Part shown: piece after piece, positions 1 through 9,039 of the stretch
Numbering within the stretch: the first letter of the stretch is position 1
How the letters are laid out: each line of letters opens with the position of its first letter
From: Agreia bicolorata
GTDB taxonomy: Bacteria; Actinomycetota; Actinomycetes; Actinomycetales; Microbacteriaceae
Length of the DNA: 64,000 bases
Assembly: GCF_000938265.1 (NCBI RefSeq)
Contig: NZ_JYFC01000001.1
Span: 682,001 to 746,000 of the forward strand
Direction of reading: 5' to 3'
The notes under the pieces: model-generated
Database searches by the model: none
Told to the model about the DNA's origin: nothing
The model's input: only the letters and a program-made list of their open reading frames with translations
Made by a program: the position numbers and the translations under genes

Positions 1-411
1 GAGCAGCTTCGCCAGCGCGATGCGTCGGCGCTGGCCGCCCGACAGGCTCGAGACGAGCACGTCCCAGGGGATGTCCGAGGCCAGTCCCGAGATCACGTCG
101 CGGATGATCGGATCGCCGGCCCAGACGTGCTCGTCGATATCTCCGACGATCGTCTCCTTCACGGTGAGGTCGCCATCGAGATCGTCGGACTGGTCGAGCA
201 TCGCGAGGGTTATGCCGTTGCGGCGCGTCACGCGCCCGCCGTCGGGCTCGATTCGACCCGCGAGCAGTCTGAGCAGAGTCGACTTGCCGTCTCCGTTGCG
301 ACCCACGATTCCCACGCGGTCGCCTTCGTTAAGACCGATGGTCACGGAGTCGAAGATGACGCGCGTCGGATATTCGAGATGGAGCGATTCCGCTCCCAGT
401 AGATGGGCCAC
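1..411 (-). CDS. ABC-F family ATPase, N-terminal part (runs off left edge)
   Basis: Reading the minus strand from a GTG at 411 gives 137 codons that start VAHLLGAESLHLEYPTRV and carry a Walker A motif (GRNGDGKST) and an LSGGQRRR signature, the pattern of soluble ABC-F translation factors (EttA/Uup group) rather than transporter ATPases. An in-frame TAA lies 9 nt upstream of the GTG, so the start is well constrained. It begins 39 nt after the M20 peptidase gene on the same strand and may be co-transcribed with it. ABC-F proteins act on the ribosome; a housekeeping or antibiotic-protection role cannot be told apart here because the second ATPase domain lies outside the window. Confidence 0.88.
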   Translation of the reverse strand, partial: MAHLLGAESLHLEYPTRVIFDSVTIGLNEGDRVGIVGRNGDGKSTLLRLLAGRIEPDGGRVTRRNGITLAMLDQSDDLDGDLTVKETIVGDIDEHVWAGDPIIRDVISGLASDIPWDVLVSSLSGGQRRRIALAKLL

Positions 412-450
412 CTGTCGAGGTTACCCGCGATCAGAGGGTCGCCCCGCCGG

Positions 451-1803
451 TCAGCCCAGAAAACGCCTCACGACGGAGTCGATCGCGCGAGCGGTGAGGG
501 CGATCGATTCGAGGTCGATGTGCTCGTCGTTGCCATGGATGAGATGACGGAAGCGGCCATAATCCCACCGCCTCGACAGAACCGAGAAGCCGTAGGCCCG
601 CCGCCCCTTCGCACGGTAGAAGCGGGCGTCCGATCCTCCGGCAGCGATGATCGGCAGCGGCACTGCTCCGGGGTACGCCTCGTCGATGACCTCCGCGAGC
701 ACCTCGAAGAGCGGCGTATCCATGGGCGAGACGTTGGCCGGACTGAACGACGCACCGACGACATCCACGATCTCGATGTGCCGCATCAGGTCACCGAGCG
801 CCGACATGACATACGCGTCGACCTCCTCTGGAGACACTCCGGGCAGTTGCCTGATGTCGAGGTCGATACTGGCCTCACCCGGGATGACGTTGATGGCGTC
901 GCCCGCCCTGATCACGTTGGGCGAGATGGTCGTGTGCGTCGTAGCGTGCGCGTAGCCGGCCAGTTCGCCGAGCTCCGGCAGAGCACCGAGGATCTCGGCG
1001 ACGGAGGTGAGCCGGCGCGACACCTCCGGGTCGAGGTCGAGCGCGTCGACGTAGCGCGGCCAGTAGTCGCCGATGACAGCGCGCGGCGCGAAACGCGTGA
1101 GCCGGGTCACGGCTTCGGCCGCGATCACACCGGCGTTCGACGAGCCCCACGGCGCCGAGCCGTGACCGGGGATTCCGCGGATCAGCAGCCGGCGCCGGGC
1201 CAATCCCTTCTCCCCCACCGTCACCGTCACCGAGTGCGGCGTGCCGGCCGAGCCACCGACAGGCACCCCTCCGGACTCGGTGAGCACGTAGTCGGCGTCG
1301 ATGAGTTCGGGGTGGTGCCGCATAAGCCACTCGATGCCGAGGCGGCTGCCACCCTCCTCGTCGGCGACCGCGACGAACACGAGGTCGCCCCGCAAGGCGC
1401 GACCTTCGGATGCGACGGCCCGCGTCGCGACGGCGTAGGCGGCCGTCAAGTAGAGCATGTCGAGCGTTCCGCGACCGTAGAGCTCGTCGCCAACAATATC
1501 TGCGGCGAACGGGTCATGACTCCAACCACCGTGCATCACGGGCACGACGTCGATGTGCCCCACGAGAGCGAGCGATGGTGCGTGAGGATCCGTGCCGGGG
1601 ATGCGCACAACCAGGGTTGCTCGACCGGGCGCCGATTCCACGACGACGGGGTCGACATCGACGCCGTCGAAGAAACGCCGCAAGACGTCTGTGTTCCTGA
1701 TCTCCTGGCCCGACGCGTAGGTTCCGTCGTTCACGCACGCGCTGCGGATGAGCTCGCGCAGCAGCGCGAGAGCCTCGTCGCCGAGGGATGGGGAGTCGAT
1801 CAT
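451..1803 (-). CDS. M20 family zinc metallopeptidase/deacylase
   Basis: A 450-residue enzyme of the ArgE/DapE/ACY1/CPG2 family, which hydrolyses amide bonds of peptides or N-acyl amino acids with two metal ions. Visible metal-site elements are GHIDVVP (His83, Asp85), GRGTLDM (bridging Asp115), ADEEGG (catalytic Glu149, Glu150) and a C-terminal GNDEHID with the last His ligand. Length is normal and no signal peptide is seen, so it is cytosolic. The substrate cannot be read from sequence. It is transcribed divergently from apt and directly upstream of the ABC-F gene. Confidence 0.9.
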   Translation of the reverse strand: MIDSPSLGDEALALLRELIRSACVNDGTYASGQEIRNTDVLRRFFDGVDVDPVVVESAPGRATLVVRIPGTDPHAPSLALVGHIDVVPVMHGGWSHDPFAADIVGDELYGRGTLDMLYLTAAYAVATRAVASEGRALRGDLVFVAVADEEGGSRLGIEWLMRHHPELIDADYVLTESGGVPVGGSAGTPHSVTVTVGEKGLARRRLLIRGIPGHGSAPWGSSNAGVIAAEAVTRLTRFAPRAVIGDYWPRYVDALDLDPEVSRRLTSVAEILGALPELGELAGYAHATTHTTISPNVIRAGDAINVIPGEASIDLDIRQLPGVSPEEVDAYVMSALGDLMRHIEIVDVVGASFSPANVSPMDTPLFEVLAEVIDEAYPGAVPLPIIAAGGSDARFYRAKGRRAYGFSVLSRRWDYGRFRHLIHGNDEHIDLESIALTARAIDSVVRRFLG

Positions 1804-1873
1804 CGCTCCAACTTATCGCTCCACGCGGGCGCCATCGTCATGAGGCGGGCCCGAGCCCCGGTAGCGTGAAGGC

Positions 1874-2413
1874 ATGCCCGCTGAAACAACCGCCGAACTC
1901 ATCGACGCCCACTTGCTCACCGTGCAGGACTTCCCGAGCGAGGGGATCCTCTTCCGCGACGTCACGTCGGTCTACGCGAACGGCGAGGCGTTCGCCTCTG
2001 TCGTCGACGCGTTCGCCTCGCACGACTGGGGCCAGGTGGATGCCGTGCTCGGCATCGAAGCACGCGGGTTCGGCATCGCTGCGGCCATGGCCTACGCACG
2101 CGGGGTGGGCATGGTCTCGGTGCGCAAGGCGGGCAAGCTGCCCGGTGAGCTGCTGAGCGAGGACTATGCCCTCGAGTACGGCACGGCCACACTGCAGGTG
2201 CAACCGAACGTTCTGCCCCGAGGCTCCCGCGTCGTGATCCTCGACGACCTGCTCGCAACCGGGGGCACGCTCGCGGCCGTCGTGACACTCGCCGAGCGTG
2301 CCGGCTGGGCCGTGGCGGGCATCGGCATCGTCATCGCCCTCGATGATCTCGGAGGCCGGGCCGCTCTTGCCGGCCACGACGTCCTCGAACTGAGCAGCTA
2401 CCCCGCGTCCTAG
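1874..2413 (+). CDS. apt: Adenine phosphoribosyltransferase
   Basis: This 179-residue protein converts adenine plus PRPP into AMP in purine salvage. It has the type I PRTase PRPP loop VVILDDLLATGGT (residues 120-132), the flexible-loop region SVRKAGKLPG (82-91) and the GIEARGFG segment typical of Apt. A -10-like TAGCGT at 1862-1867 lies 6 nt before the ATG, suggesting a leaderless mRNA. Its last 4 nt overlap the convergent hydrolase gene. The nearby nucleoside import/hydrolase operon (6.1-11.6 kb) would supply free bases, so a functional link is plausible but inferred. Confidence 0.95.
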   Translation: MPAETTAELIDAHLLTVQDFPSEGILFRDVTSVYANGEAFASVVDAFASHDWGQVDAVLGIEARGFGIAAAMAYARGVGMVSVRKAGKLPGELLSEDYALEYGTATLQVQPNVLPRGSRVVILDDLLATGGTLAAVVTLAERAGWAVAGIGIVIALDDLGGRAALAGHDVLELSSYPAS

Positions 2414-3030
2414 TTCCCGAGCTGGGCGACGATCGTCTGAGCGAGTTCACGCAGAAAGACGGCGTGATCGAGACCGTTCGTCGGCATAACGTGTGGCGGC
2501 AAGGTGCTCATGAAGTCGTAGTGGCCCACGTTCGCGTACTCGTTGATGGCGACGTCGGCAGGTGCTGAGCGAAGGAGCGAAGCGGTGCCTGGCGGCGTGA
2601 CAGTATCTGCGGCGCCCACGTGAATAGACATCGGCACCACGACGCGATCGAGCGCTCCGGGGGCGGCGAACCATCCGACTGTGGGAGCGAGAAGCACGAG
2701 TCTGGTCACGCGCGGGTTCGCGCTTACCTCGATGGGTTGGCCGTCTTTGCCCCACGGTTGGGCGCCGGCCAGACAGAGGGCTGCCCACGCGCCGACCGAA
2801 TGTCCGACGACGCTCACCACGGAATCGACGTCGCCGTGCTCTGTCAGGGCACGGTGCAGGTCGTCTACCCGCGCTTGTAACTGCGACGTGGTGACTGTCC
2901 TCGGGTCGAAGTGCTCGCTCTGCGGGGCGATGACAGGGAAACCTGCGTCGCGGATCGCATCTATGAGAACTGAATAGCGAGCGGGATCTCCCCCAGCCCC
3001 TGGGGCGAAGAGGACGGTGGGTGTGCTCAT
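2410..3030 (-). CDS. Alpha/beta hydrolase (dienelactone-hydrolase-like)
   Basis: A 206-residue cytosolic alpha/beta hydrolase. The nucleophile elbow is GHSVG, preceded by the oxyanion-region FAPGAGGD near the N-terminus; HVGAADTVTPP supplies a likely catalytic Asp and NVGHYDF a likely His. Substrate is unknown. A TACGCT -10-like box (plus-strand 3037-3042) sits 6 nt before the ATG, indicating a leaderless transcript. It is convergent with apt (4-nt overlap). Confidence 0.8.
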   Translation of the reverse strand: MSTPTVLFAPGAGGDPARYSVLIDAIRDAGFPVIAPQSEHFDPRTVTTSQLQARVDDLHRALTEHGDVDSVVSVVGHSVGAWAALCLAGAQPWGKDGQPIEVSANPRVTRLVLLAPTVGWFAAPGALDRVVVPMSIHVGAADTVTPPGTASLLRSAPADVAINEYANVGHYDFMSTLPPHVMPTNGLDHAVFLRELAQTIVAQLGN

Positions 3031-3061
3031 ACGACGAGCGTAGCGATATGTAAGAGCTCGA

Positions 3062-4129
3062 TCACGCCACCCTGCTGCCTGAGGCGAGCTTGCGTGCTGG
3101 CGTCTTCGTGCGCGCGATCCCCCACGTGAGTGCCCCCGCCGCCAGCAGGAGATGCAGGGCGAGTCCGACGAACCACGATGGCACCGTACTGGCGTAAATC
3201 TCTTCAGAAGTCTTGCTCATCGAGTACCCGTTCTCGGAGCAATAGTCATAATCGGGAGAGAGATCCGGGGTGATCTGAGCGGCGCGCACCCCAGAACCAA
3301 TGGCTGTGAAAAGGTCCTGCGGATTACCATGCGAGTCGAACTGTCCAGGCGTGATGTCGGCGAGAACGACGTAGGGATTCGCCGACAGGATCGGCCAGAA
3401 GAGGTCGAATCGCGGCGTCGAGTACGTCGATGTGGTCGGCGAACCACAGGTGAAAGTATTGCTCTCGTTGTACGAGCCGTCCGAGCTGGAATACACCGGG
3501 CTTATCGTCGTGGCGCGCACCTCCGATTGCACGGCGATACCGCCGAGCCCGAAGGCGATCAGTGTCCCGAGGCTTAAAGCAGCGACCGCTAGATAGCTCA
3601 CGACGATCGAAAACAGAGGCCGGGCGAGGATCGCCGACAGCCCCACCCCAATTGCGGCAATCACGCCAAGCTCGAGCGCCAACGCCAGCACCGACAGCAA
3701 CACCGTGATCGGCGCGAGCCCACCGAAGGCCGATGAGATGAGCAGGAACGGGATCGAAGCGACCAGGAAGGCCAGCGTGGCGATCCACGACGCCACGAAC
3801 TTGCCGAGAACGATCTGCGCGCTCGAGACGAGCGTCACCTGCATCGTCGCCAAGGTGCCCGAGTCTCGCTCCCCGTTCACCGCGTTGCCGCTCAGCGCCG
3901 GGGCGATCAGCGTGCCCAGGAGGAGCACGAAGTAGATGATGAGCGAGTAGAGCCAGCCTCCGGTCTCAGAGTTACCCATATAGCTCGAGCGTGCCACGAC
4001 TCCCACGAGCAGGGTGACGATGGCGACGAGCAGCACGAAGATACCGAGAAGCACATACCAGGCGACGCCCCGCACCCGCTGCCGCAGCTCGAGGCCGACG
4101 ATGACTTTCAGTCCGCTGAAAAAGCTCAT
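3062..4129 (-). CDS. ABC-2 type transporter permease
   Basis: A 355-residue membrane protein with about six hydrophobic helices: an N-terminal helix near residues 25-47, a cluster of helices through about residue 200, a long extracytoplasmic Ser/Thr-rich loop (about 205-310) and a final helix near the C-terminus. The NAVNGERDSGTL segment after the second helix is typical of ABC-2 exporters. Its ATG overlaps the stop of the ATPase gene (ATGA), so the two form one exporter. Substrate unknown. Confidence 0.88.
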   Translation of the reverse strand: MSFFSGLKVIVGLELRQRVRGVAWYVLLGIFVLLVAIVTLLVGVVARSSYMGNSETGGWLYSLIIYFVLLLGTLIAPALSGNAVNGERDSGTLATMQVTLVSSAQIVLGKFVASWIATLAFLVASIPFLLISSAFGGLAPITVLLSVLALALELGVIAAIGVGLSAILARPLFSIVVSYLAVAALSLGTLIAFGLGGIAVQSEVRATTISPVYSSSDGSYNESNTFTCGSPTTSTYSTPRFDLFWPILSANPYVVLADITPGQFDSHGNPQDLFTAIGSGVRAAQITPDLSPDYDYCSENGYSMSKTSEEIYASTVPSWFVGLALHLLLAAGALTWGIARTKTPARKLASGSRVA

Positions 4130-5082
4130 CGACCGCTCCCATCGACTCGGCCGTCGTGTCTCGACTGCAGATCGAGGAAAGTGTGCTCGAGGTCACCGGT
4201 CGCCGGGCTGAACGAGGTGACCTCGACGCCCGCCGACACGAGAACGCCAAGAAGGCCCGCGGCACGCTGTTCCGTGTCGACCGAGACGAGTATCCCTGAG
4301 CCATCGGCGCCGATCGCGTCGGCCGGTATGCCAGCGGCGATGAGCGCGGGCACGATCGATGTCGGCTCCAGCGCCCGGATGCGCCACGGCCGCGCGCTCG
4401 ACGTGGCTCTGGCGACGCGCTCGGCACTGATAGACGCACCCCGCTCGACGTAGATCGCGGTGTCGGCGAGTTCGTCGAGCTCTGCGAGCACGTGACTGGA
4501 AACGAGGATCGTTCTGCCCTCGGCCGCGAGCCGACGCACCAGGATGCGCAGCTCGATGCGCGCAGCCGGATCGAGGCCGGATGCCGGCTCATCGAGTAAC
4601 AGCACTGAAGGGTCGTGCACCAGCGCTCTCGCAAGACTGAGCTTCTGCTTCTGCCCGCGCGAGAGCACCCTCGTCGGTCTGTCGGCAAGCTCCCACAGTT
4701 CGACCAGGTCGATGAGCTCGTCGGCCCTGGCCGCCGCCTGCGCCACGTCGCGGCCATACATGCGCGCGGTGAGCTGGAGCGTGGTGCGCACCGTAAGAGA
4801 CGCCCAGGAACCGAGCGCGTCCGGCATCCACCCCATGATCGCCCTGACCGCCAGCGGATCGACGACGGGATCGTGCCCATTGATACGAATCGAGCCCTCG
4901 TCGGGCGCGAGCAGGGTCGCGAGCATCAGCAGCAGGGTGGTCTTGCCGGAGCCATTGGGACCGACCAGAGCGGTGACCGTGCCCGGTCTCGCCTCGAAAC
5001 TGATGTTGGTGACGGCGCGCACGCTGCCGAACGAGCGCCGCACCCCCTCGACCGCGATTCCGCCGGTTGTCGTGAGCATCAT
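4126..5082 (-). CDS. ABC-2 exporter ATP-binding protein
   Basis: A 318-residue ATPase with Walker A GPNGSGKTT (41-49), signature LSRGQKQKLSLARAL, Walker B LLLDEP and switch SSHVLAELDELAD, followed by the roughly 100-residue C-terminal domain usual for ABC-2 exporter ATPases. The protein starts MM, so initiation may be at 5082 or 5079. It begins 31 nt after ispE on the same strand and is translationally coupled to the permease, so ispE, ATPase and permease are probably one transcript. Confidence 0.9.
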   Translation of the reverse strand: MMLTTTGGIAVEGVRRSFGSVRAVTNISFEARPGTVTALVGPNGSGKTTLLLMLATLLAPDEGSIRINGHDPVVDPLAVRAIMGWMPDALGSWASLTVRTTLQLTARMYGRDVAQAAARADELIDLVELWELADRPTRVLSRGQKQKLSLARALVHDPSVLLLDEPASGLDPAARIELRILVRRLAAEGRTILVSSHVLAELDELADTAIYVERGASISAERVARATSSARPWRIRALEPTSIVPALIAAGIPADAIGADGSGILVSVDTEQRAAGLLGVLVSAGVEVTSFSPATGDLEHTFLDLQSRHDGRVDGSGR

Positions 5083-5113
5083 GACGCCTTTCGAAGTGCG
5101 GTCGTTATGTTGT

Positions 5114-6049
5114 CTAGTCCGATACGACGCGCGCGCCGTGCACAGGCCCTGTGACGCGCACGACTCGGTGCCGGGCAGCGCTCAGCGCGATCTGCAGTTC
5201 GAGCGCCGTGTCGAGGTTCTCGGCAAGAAACGCCACCGTCGGGCCGGATCCCGACACGATCCCCGCGAGCGCGCCGTTCGCCTCGCCGAGTTCGAGGATG
5301 CCCGTGAGCGCCGGGTTCAAATGCAGCGCCGGGGCCTGCAGATCGTTGTACAGCGCGTCGGCGAGCACGTGAGAATCGCCCGAGCGCAGCGCCTGCAGCA
5401 CGGTCGCGTCGACCGTCGGCTGAGTCTGTGCGGGAAAGATGTCTTGAGCATGACGGTCGCGGTGCCGGTCGAGCTCGCGGTAGACCTCGGGGGTGCTCGA
5501 TCCGAAGTCGGCCAGCGCAAGCACCCAGTTGAACGACCCCTTGGCGAGGGCGGGGCTCAGCTGGTCTCCACGGCCGGTGCCGACGGCTGTTCCACCTGTG
5601 AGCGCGAATGGAACATCGGCTCCGAGACGAGACGCGAGGCCGAGGAGCTCGTCGCGACCCAGATCGGTGCCCCACAGAGTGTCGCAGGCCACGAGAGTGG
5701 CGGCCGCGTCGGCAGAGCCGCCGCCCATACCACCGGCGATAGGCACATTCTTCTCGATGTCGAGGTGCACGCCGCCCCGGTAGCCCGCTTTGCGTGCCAG
5801 CATGCGCGCCGCACGAATGGCGAGGTTCGTACCGTCGACTTCGAGTGCCGAGCAGTCGATGCTGCCCCCGAACGACACAGAGAAGTCGTCCGAGATCGTC
5901 GCGCGCACATTCTCGTAGAGCGAGACGGCCTGATAGGCCGTGGCCACATCGTGGTACCCGTCATCCATCACCGCCCCGACCTTGAGAAAGACGTTGATCT
6001 TGCCCGGCGCCCGAACGTGCACTGTCGACAGCGCCCTCTGAGTGACCAT
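5114..6049 (-). CDS. ispE: 4-diphosphocytidyl-2-C-methyl-D-erythritol kinase
   Basis: IspE phosphorylates CDP-ME in the non-mevalonate (MEP) isoprenoid pathway, in the cytosol. The 311-residue protein shows the GHMP-kinase signatures: [12 protein letters not shown] near residue 14, the ATP loop [15 protein letters not shown] (about 103-117), and motif 3 [11 protein letters not shown] near the C-terminus. In actinobacteria ispE commonly follows rsmA; here 43 nt and a whole nucleoside operon separate them. Confidence 0.95.
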   Translation of the reverse strand: MVTQRALSTVHVRAPGKINVFLKVGAVMDDGYHDVATAYQAVSLYENVRATISDDFSVSFGGSIDCSALEVDGTNLAIRAARMLARKAGYRGGVHLDIEKNVPIAGGMGGGSADAAATLVACDTLWGTDLGRDELLGLASRLGADVPFALTGGTAVGTGRGDQLSPALAKGSFNWVLALADFGSSTPEVYRELDRHRDRHAQDIFPAQTQPTVDATVLQALRSGDSHVLADALYNDLQAPALHLNPALTGILELGEANGALAGIVSGSGPTVAFLAENLDTALELQIALSAARHRVVRVTGPVHGARVVSD

Positions 6050-6092
6050 GCAATCAACCTATACGCAACCGGAGGGGCGATCCGACCGCAGG

Positions 6093-7082
6093 CTACGCGC
6101 GGCCGAGTCCTGCCAGCACCGAGACGAAGTCGGCGAGGAACGCCTGCCGGTCGACATCGAGCACGACCTGCGTGTCGGGCGCCGGTGTCACAGGCCAGCT
6201 CACGGGCAGGCCCTCGTGTGTGCGCAGCAGGTGGGCGCGCGTCGCGAAGCCATCGGTCGTGATGTTGACAGGGCCGCTCAGCGACGACGTGATCCACTCG
6301 GGCTGCACGAGCAGCGCAGCCGCCAGCCCGTCGTGGGCAGGAGAGACTCGGCGTCCCCACGAGAACTGGTAGAAGTCCATGTAGGCCTCGAGGATGTCGG
6401 CCGAGAAGGTTCCCCACTCGGTGCCCGCCCGGTGCAGCGCCTGCACGGCCGCCTCGTCGACGATCGTGCCGGCGGTCACGTTCACACCCACCATCACGAG
6501 GTTCGTGCGCGGTGCGGCGAACACGCGGGCTGCGGCCTCGGCGTCGTTGTGGATGTTCGCGTCCACCATCTGCACGGTGCCGAGCGGCGGGAACGGCCCG
6601 GAGCCGCCCATGATGACGGTCGACCGGAACAGGGTCAGCAGCTCGGGCTCGATCTCGAGCGCGAGTCCCACGTTGGTGAGCGGGCCGATCGGCAGCAGGT
6701 CGTAGTAGCCGGGGCGGGAACGCGCGAGCTCCACCAGCAGCTCAGCTGACGACAGGGGCGACAGGTTCTTCGGCGCCAGCTTCTCGCTGTAGAGGTCTCC
6801 GAGGCCATCTCCCCCGTGCACGTGGCCGGCGATGCGTGGCTCGCCGTTGATGGGTCCTGCCGCTCCGCGCGCAACCAGGGTGTCTTCGAGGCCGGCGATC
6901 TTCAACACCCGGGCGATGTTCGCAACCGCGTCTTCGACCGGGGTGTTGCCGTAGACGCTCGTGATGGCCGAGATCTCGGCATCATCACGGCCCGCCAGGT
7001 AGAGCAGCGCGAGAGCGTCGTCGATTCCGGTATCGGTGTCGACGATGATGTGGCGCACGTCGCTCGGCTCTGCTGCGGTCAT
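6093..7082 (-). CDS. Inosine/uridine-preferring nucleoside hydrolase
   Basis: A 329-residue member of the IU-nucleoside hydrolase family, cleaving ribonucleosides to base plus ribose. The Ca2+-binding DTDTGIDDA motif lies at residues 15-23, VDANIHNDAEAAA is the central family motif, and SPAHDGLAAAL near the C-terminus holds the His-Asp pair. The ATG overlaps the stop of the upstream permease gene (ATGA), which puts it in the nucleoside importer operon. That context points to breakdown of imported nucleosides. The reading frame is open further upstream, but the extension is a shadow of the permease gene. Confidence 0.92.
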   Translation of the reverse strand: MTAAEPSDVRHIIVDTDTGIDDALALLYLAGRDDAEISAITSVYGNTPVEDAVANIARVLKIAGLEDTLVARGAAGPINGEPRIAGHVHGGDGLGDLYSEKLAPKNLSPLSSAELLVELARSRPGYYDLLPIGPLTNVGLALEIEPELLTLFRSTVIMGGSGPFPPLGTVQMVDANIHNDAEAAARVFAAPRTNLVMVGVNVTAGTIVDEAAVQALHRAGTEWGTFSADILEAYMDFYQFSWGRRVSPAHDGLAAALLVQPEWITSSLSGPVNITTDGFATRAHLLRTHEGLPVSWPVTPAPDTQVVLDVDRQAFLADFVSVLAGLGRA

Positions 7083-7999
7083 ACGAGGGTCTCCTTGGGG
7101 GTGAGGGCGTGCGTGCGTCGGCGCGTCACCACGACACGCATGATCACGAGAACAACGAGGGTGATGGCGTAGGGCGCCGCATCGGTGAGCTGCTGCGGGG
7201 CGCCGATGCCCTGCAGCCGGAAGCCGAGTGCCTCGGCGGCGCCGAAGCCGAGGCAGGCGACCGGCAGCCAGAATGCCTTGTTCGCGACGAGGATGACCGC
7301 GGCGACCGCGATCCAGCCTCGGCCAGCGGTCATGTTCTCGGTGAACAGGGTCACGTTGCCGAGAGATAGCTGGGCTCCGGCCAGGCCGCAGAGTCCGCCG
7401 CCGAGGATGGTGACCCACGCCTGATACCGGGCGACGCCGATGCCCAGCGTGGCCGCGGCATCCGGATGCTCGCCCACACCGCGCAGGCGCAGCCCGCCGG
7501 GCGTGAGCCGCAGCCACAGACCCGCCGCCACGATGAGCACGAACGCCAAGGGCACGAGCACAGACTGCCCGGCGAACACGTCGCCGATCACGGGGATGCC
7601 ATTCAGGAACGGCATGGTGCCGATGCCGTTGAGGCCCTGCGGCGCGAACGATCCCGAGGTGTCGAAGAGAACGCGCAGCAGAAAGCCGGTGAGTCCGAGC
7701 GAGAGCAGGTTCGTGCCGATCGCGATGATGATCGGATCGGCCTTCCAGCGCGCGGCTCCCACCGCGAGGATCACGGAGTAGATGGCGGTCGAGAGCACGG
7801 CGACGAGCACACCGGCCCAGGCGTTGCCGGTGTAGTAGCTGCCGGCGACGGCGGCGAACGCGCCCCACAGCATCTGCCCCTCGAGCGCGATGTTGAACAC
7901 GCCGGCCTGCGCACACAGGGCGCCGGCCAGGGCGGCGAAGAGGATGGGCGTCGCGCTGGTGAGCACGGCCGCGACGAAGCTCCACTCGAAGATGCTCAT
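7079..7999 (-). CDS. Nucleoside ABC transporter permease 2 (NupQ/YufQ type)
   Basis: A 306-residue integral membrane permease beginning MSIFEWSFVAAVLTSATPILFA, with about 8-9 hydrophobic helices and the conserved family segment GVFNIALEGQML near residue 35. It pairs with the permease encoded just upstream; both ends of the gene have 4-nt ATGA overlaps with neighbours. BMP-type importers with this permease pair take up nucleosides such as guanosine or uridine; exact specificity is not visible. Confidence 0.9.
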   Translation of the reverse strand: MSIFEWSFVAAVLTSATPILFAALAGALCAQAGVFNIALEGQMLWGAFAAVAGSYYTGNAWAGVLVAVLSTAIYSVILAVGAARWKADPIIIAIGTNLLSLGLTGFLLRVLFDTSGSFAPQGLNGIGTMPFLNGIPVIGDVFAGQSVLVPLAFVLIVAAGLWLRLTPGGLRLRGVGEHPDAAATLGIGVARYQAWVTILGGGLCGLAGAQLSLGNVTLFTENMTAGRGWIAVAAVILVANKAFWLPVACLGFGAAEALGFRLQGIGAPQQLTDAAPYAITLVVLVIMRVVVTRRRTHALTPKETLV

Positions 8000-9039
8000 C
8001 AGCTGTCCTTTCCGGCGCCGGCGCGCCGACGATCGAGAACCACGCGAAGCGCGAGGATCACGATGACCACGCCCTGCAGCACGTCGGAGAGCTGGCGGGG
8101 AACCTCGGCCGTGCGCTCCATGCTCGCTCCCCCGACCTGAAGGATGGTGAACAGGATGGCGGTGACGGGCACCAGCGCAGGTCGACCCCCGGCGAGCAGC
8201 GCCGCAGCGAGACCGGCGAAGGTGTAACCGGGCGAGATGAGCGCCCCGTCGATGAAGCGGTACGGCGACGAGAGCACAATGATCGCGCCGACCAGCCCGG
8301 CCACGGCGCCCGCCGATCCCATCGCTCCGATCGCGAGTCGGCCGGGCTTGAGGCCCGCGTACTCGCCGAAGCGGCGGTTGGCTCCCGTGACGCGCAGCTC
8401 GAAGCCCACGGCCGAGCGCGAGTCGACGACGTAGAAGATCACCATGACGGCGACCATGAGCGGCAGACCCACCGTGGTGTAGCGCAGGTCTCCGAGGCTC
8501 CAGATGTGCGCGTCTTCGGGCAGAACGGGCGTCTGGGCGTTGCCCGATCCCTTCTCGGCGAGGGGAAAGCGCACCAGGTACGAGGCCACGGCCACCGCTA
8601 CAGGCGAGAGCAGCAGGGTCGAGATGATGATCGGAATGCCGAAGCGTGTGGCGAGCGGCGCCGATACGGCCGCGAAGCCTCCGCTCACGAGCATCGCCGC
8701 GATCAGAGCGAACGGCACGGCGATGATTCCGGGCAGGCCGAGCTGGCTGGCCACGACGTAGGCAGTGACGCCTCCGAGAACCAACTGCCCGTTTCCGCCG
8801 AGGTTGAACTCGCCCATGCGCAGCGGGATGGCGGCAACGAGTCCCATGCCGCAGATAAATCCCCAGACCGAGAACGTGTAGTCGAGGTTGCGCACATCGA
8901 GCGAGCCCTGCAGCACGGCCGCGTAGGCGTCGATCGGGTTGAGCCCGGCCAGCAGAATGACAACGGCCCCGATGAGGATCGCCAGCACGACGGCCCCGAT
9001 GGGCACCACGGCGGGGTGGCGGGTGAGTCTCGCGATCAT
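7999..9039 (-). CDS. Nucleoside ABC transporter permease 1 (NupP/YufP type)
   Basis: A 346-residue permease with about nine hydrophobic helices and the family segment LRMGEFNLGGNGQL. An ATG three codons further upstream (9048) exists, but the ATG at 9039 forms the same ATGA overlap with the preceding ATPase stop that is seen at every other junction of this operon, so 9039 is preferred. It forms the channel with the second permease. Confidence 0.9.
   Translation of the reverse strand: MIARLTRHPAVVPIGAVVLAILIGAVVILLAGLNPIDAYAAVLQGSLDVRNLDYTFSVWGFICGMGLVAAIPLRMGEFNLGGNGQLVLGGVTAYVVASQLGLPGIIAVPFALIAAMLVSGGFAAVSAPLATRFGIPIIISTLLLSPVAVAVASYLVRFPLAEKGSGNAQTPVLPEDAHIWSLGDLRYTTVGLPLMVAVMVIFYVVDSRSAVGFELRVTGANRRFGEYAGLKPGRLAIGAMGSAGAVAGLVGAIIVLSSPYRFIDGALISPGYTFAGLAAALLAGGRPALVPVTAILFTILQVGGASMERTAEVPRQLSDVLQGVVIVILALRVVLDRRRAGAGKDS

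Noticed and set aside
20-547. Long plus-strand open frames opposite the ABC-F and M20 genes
   Set aside because: They are antisense shadows in high-GC DNA; their composition (Arg/Ser/Pro-rich) is not protein-like and the minus strand encodes clear families.
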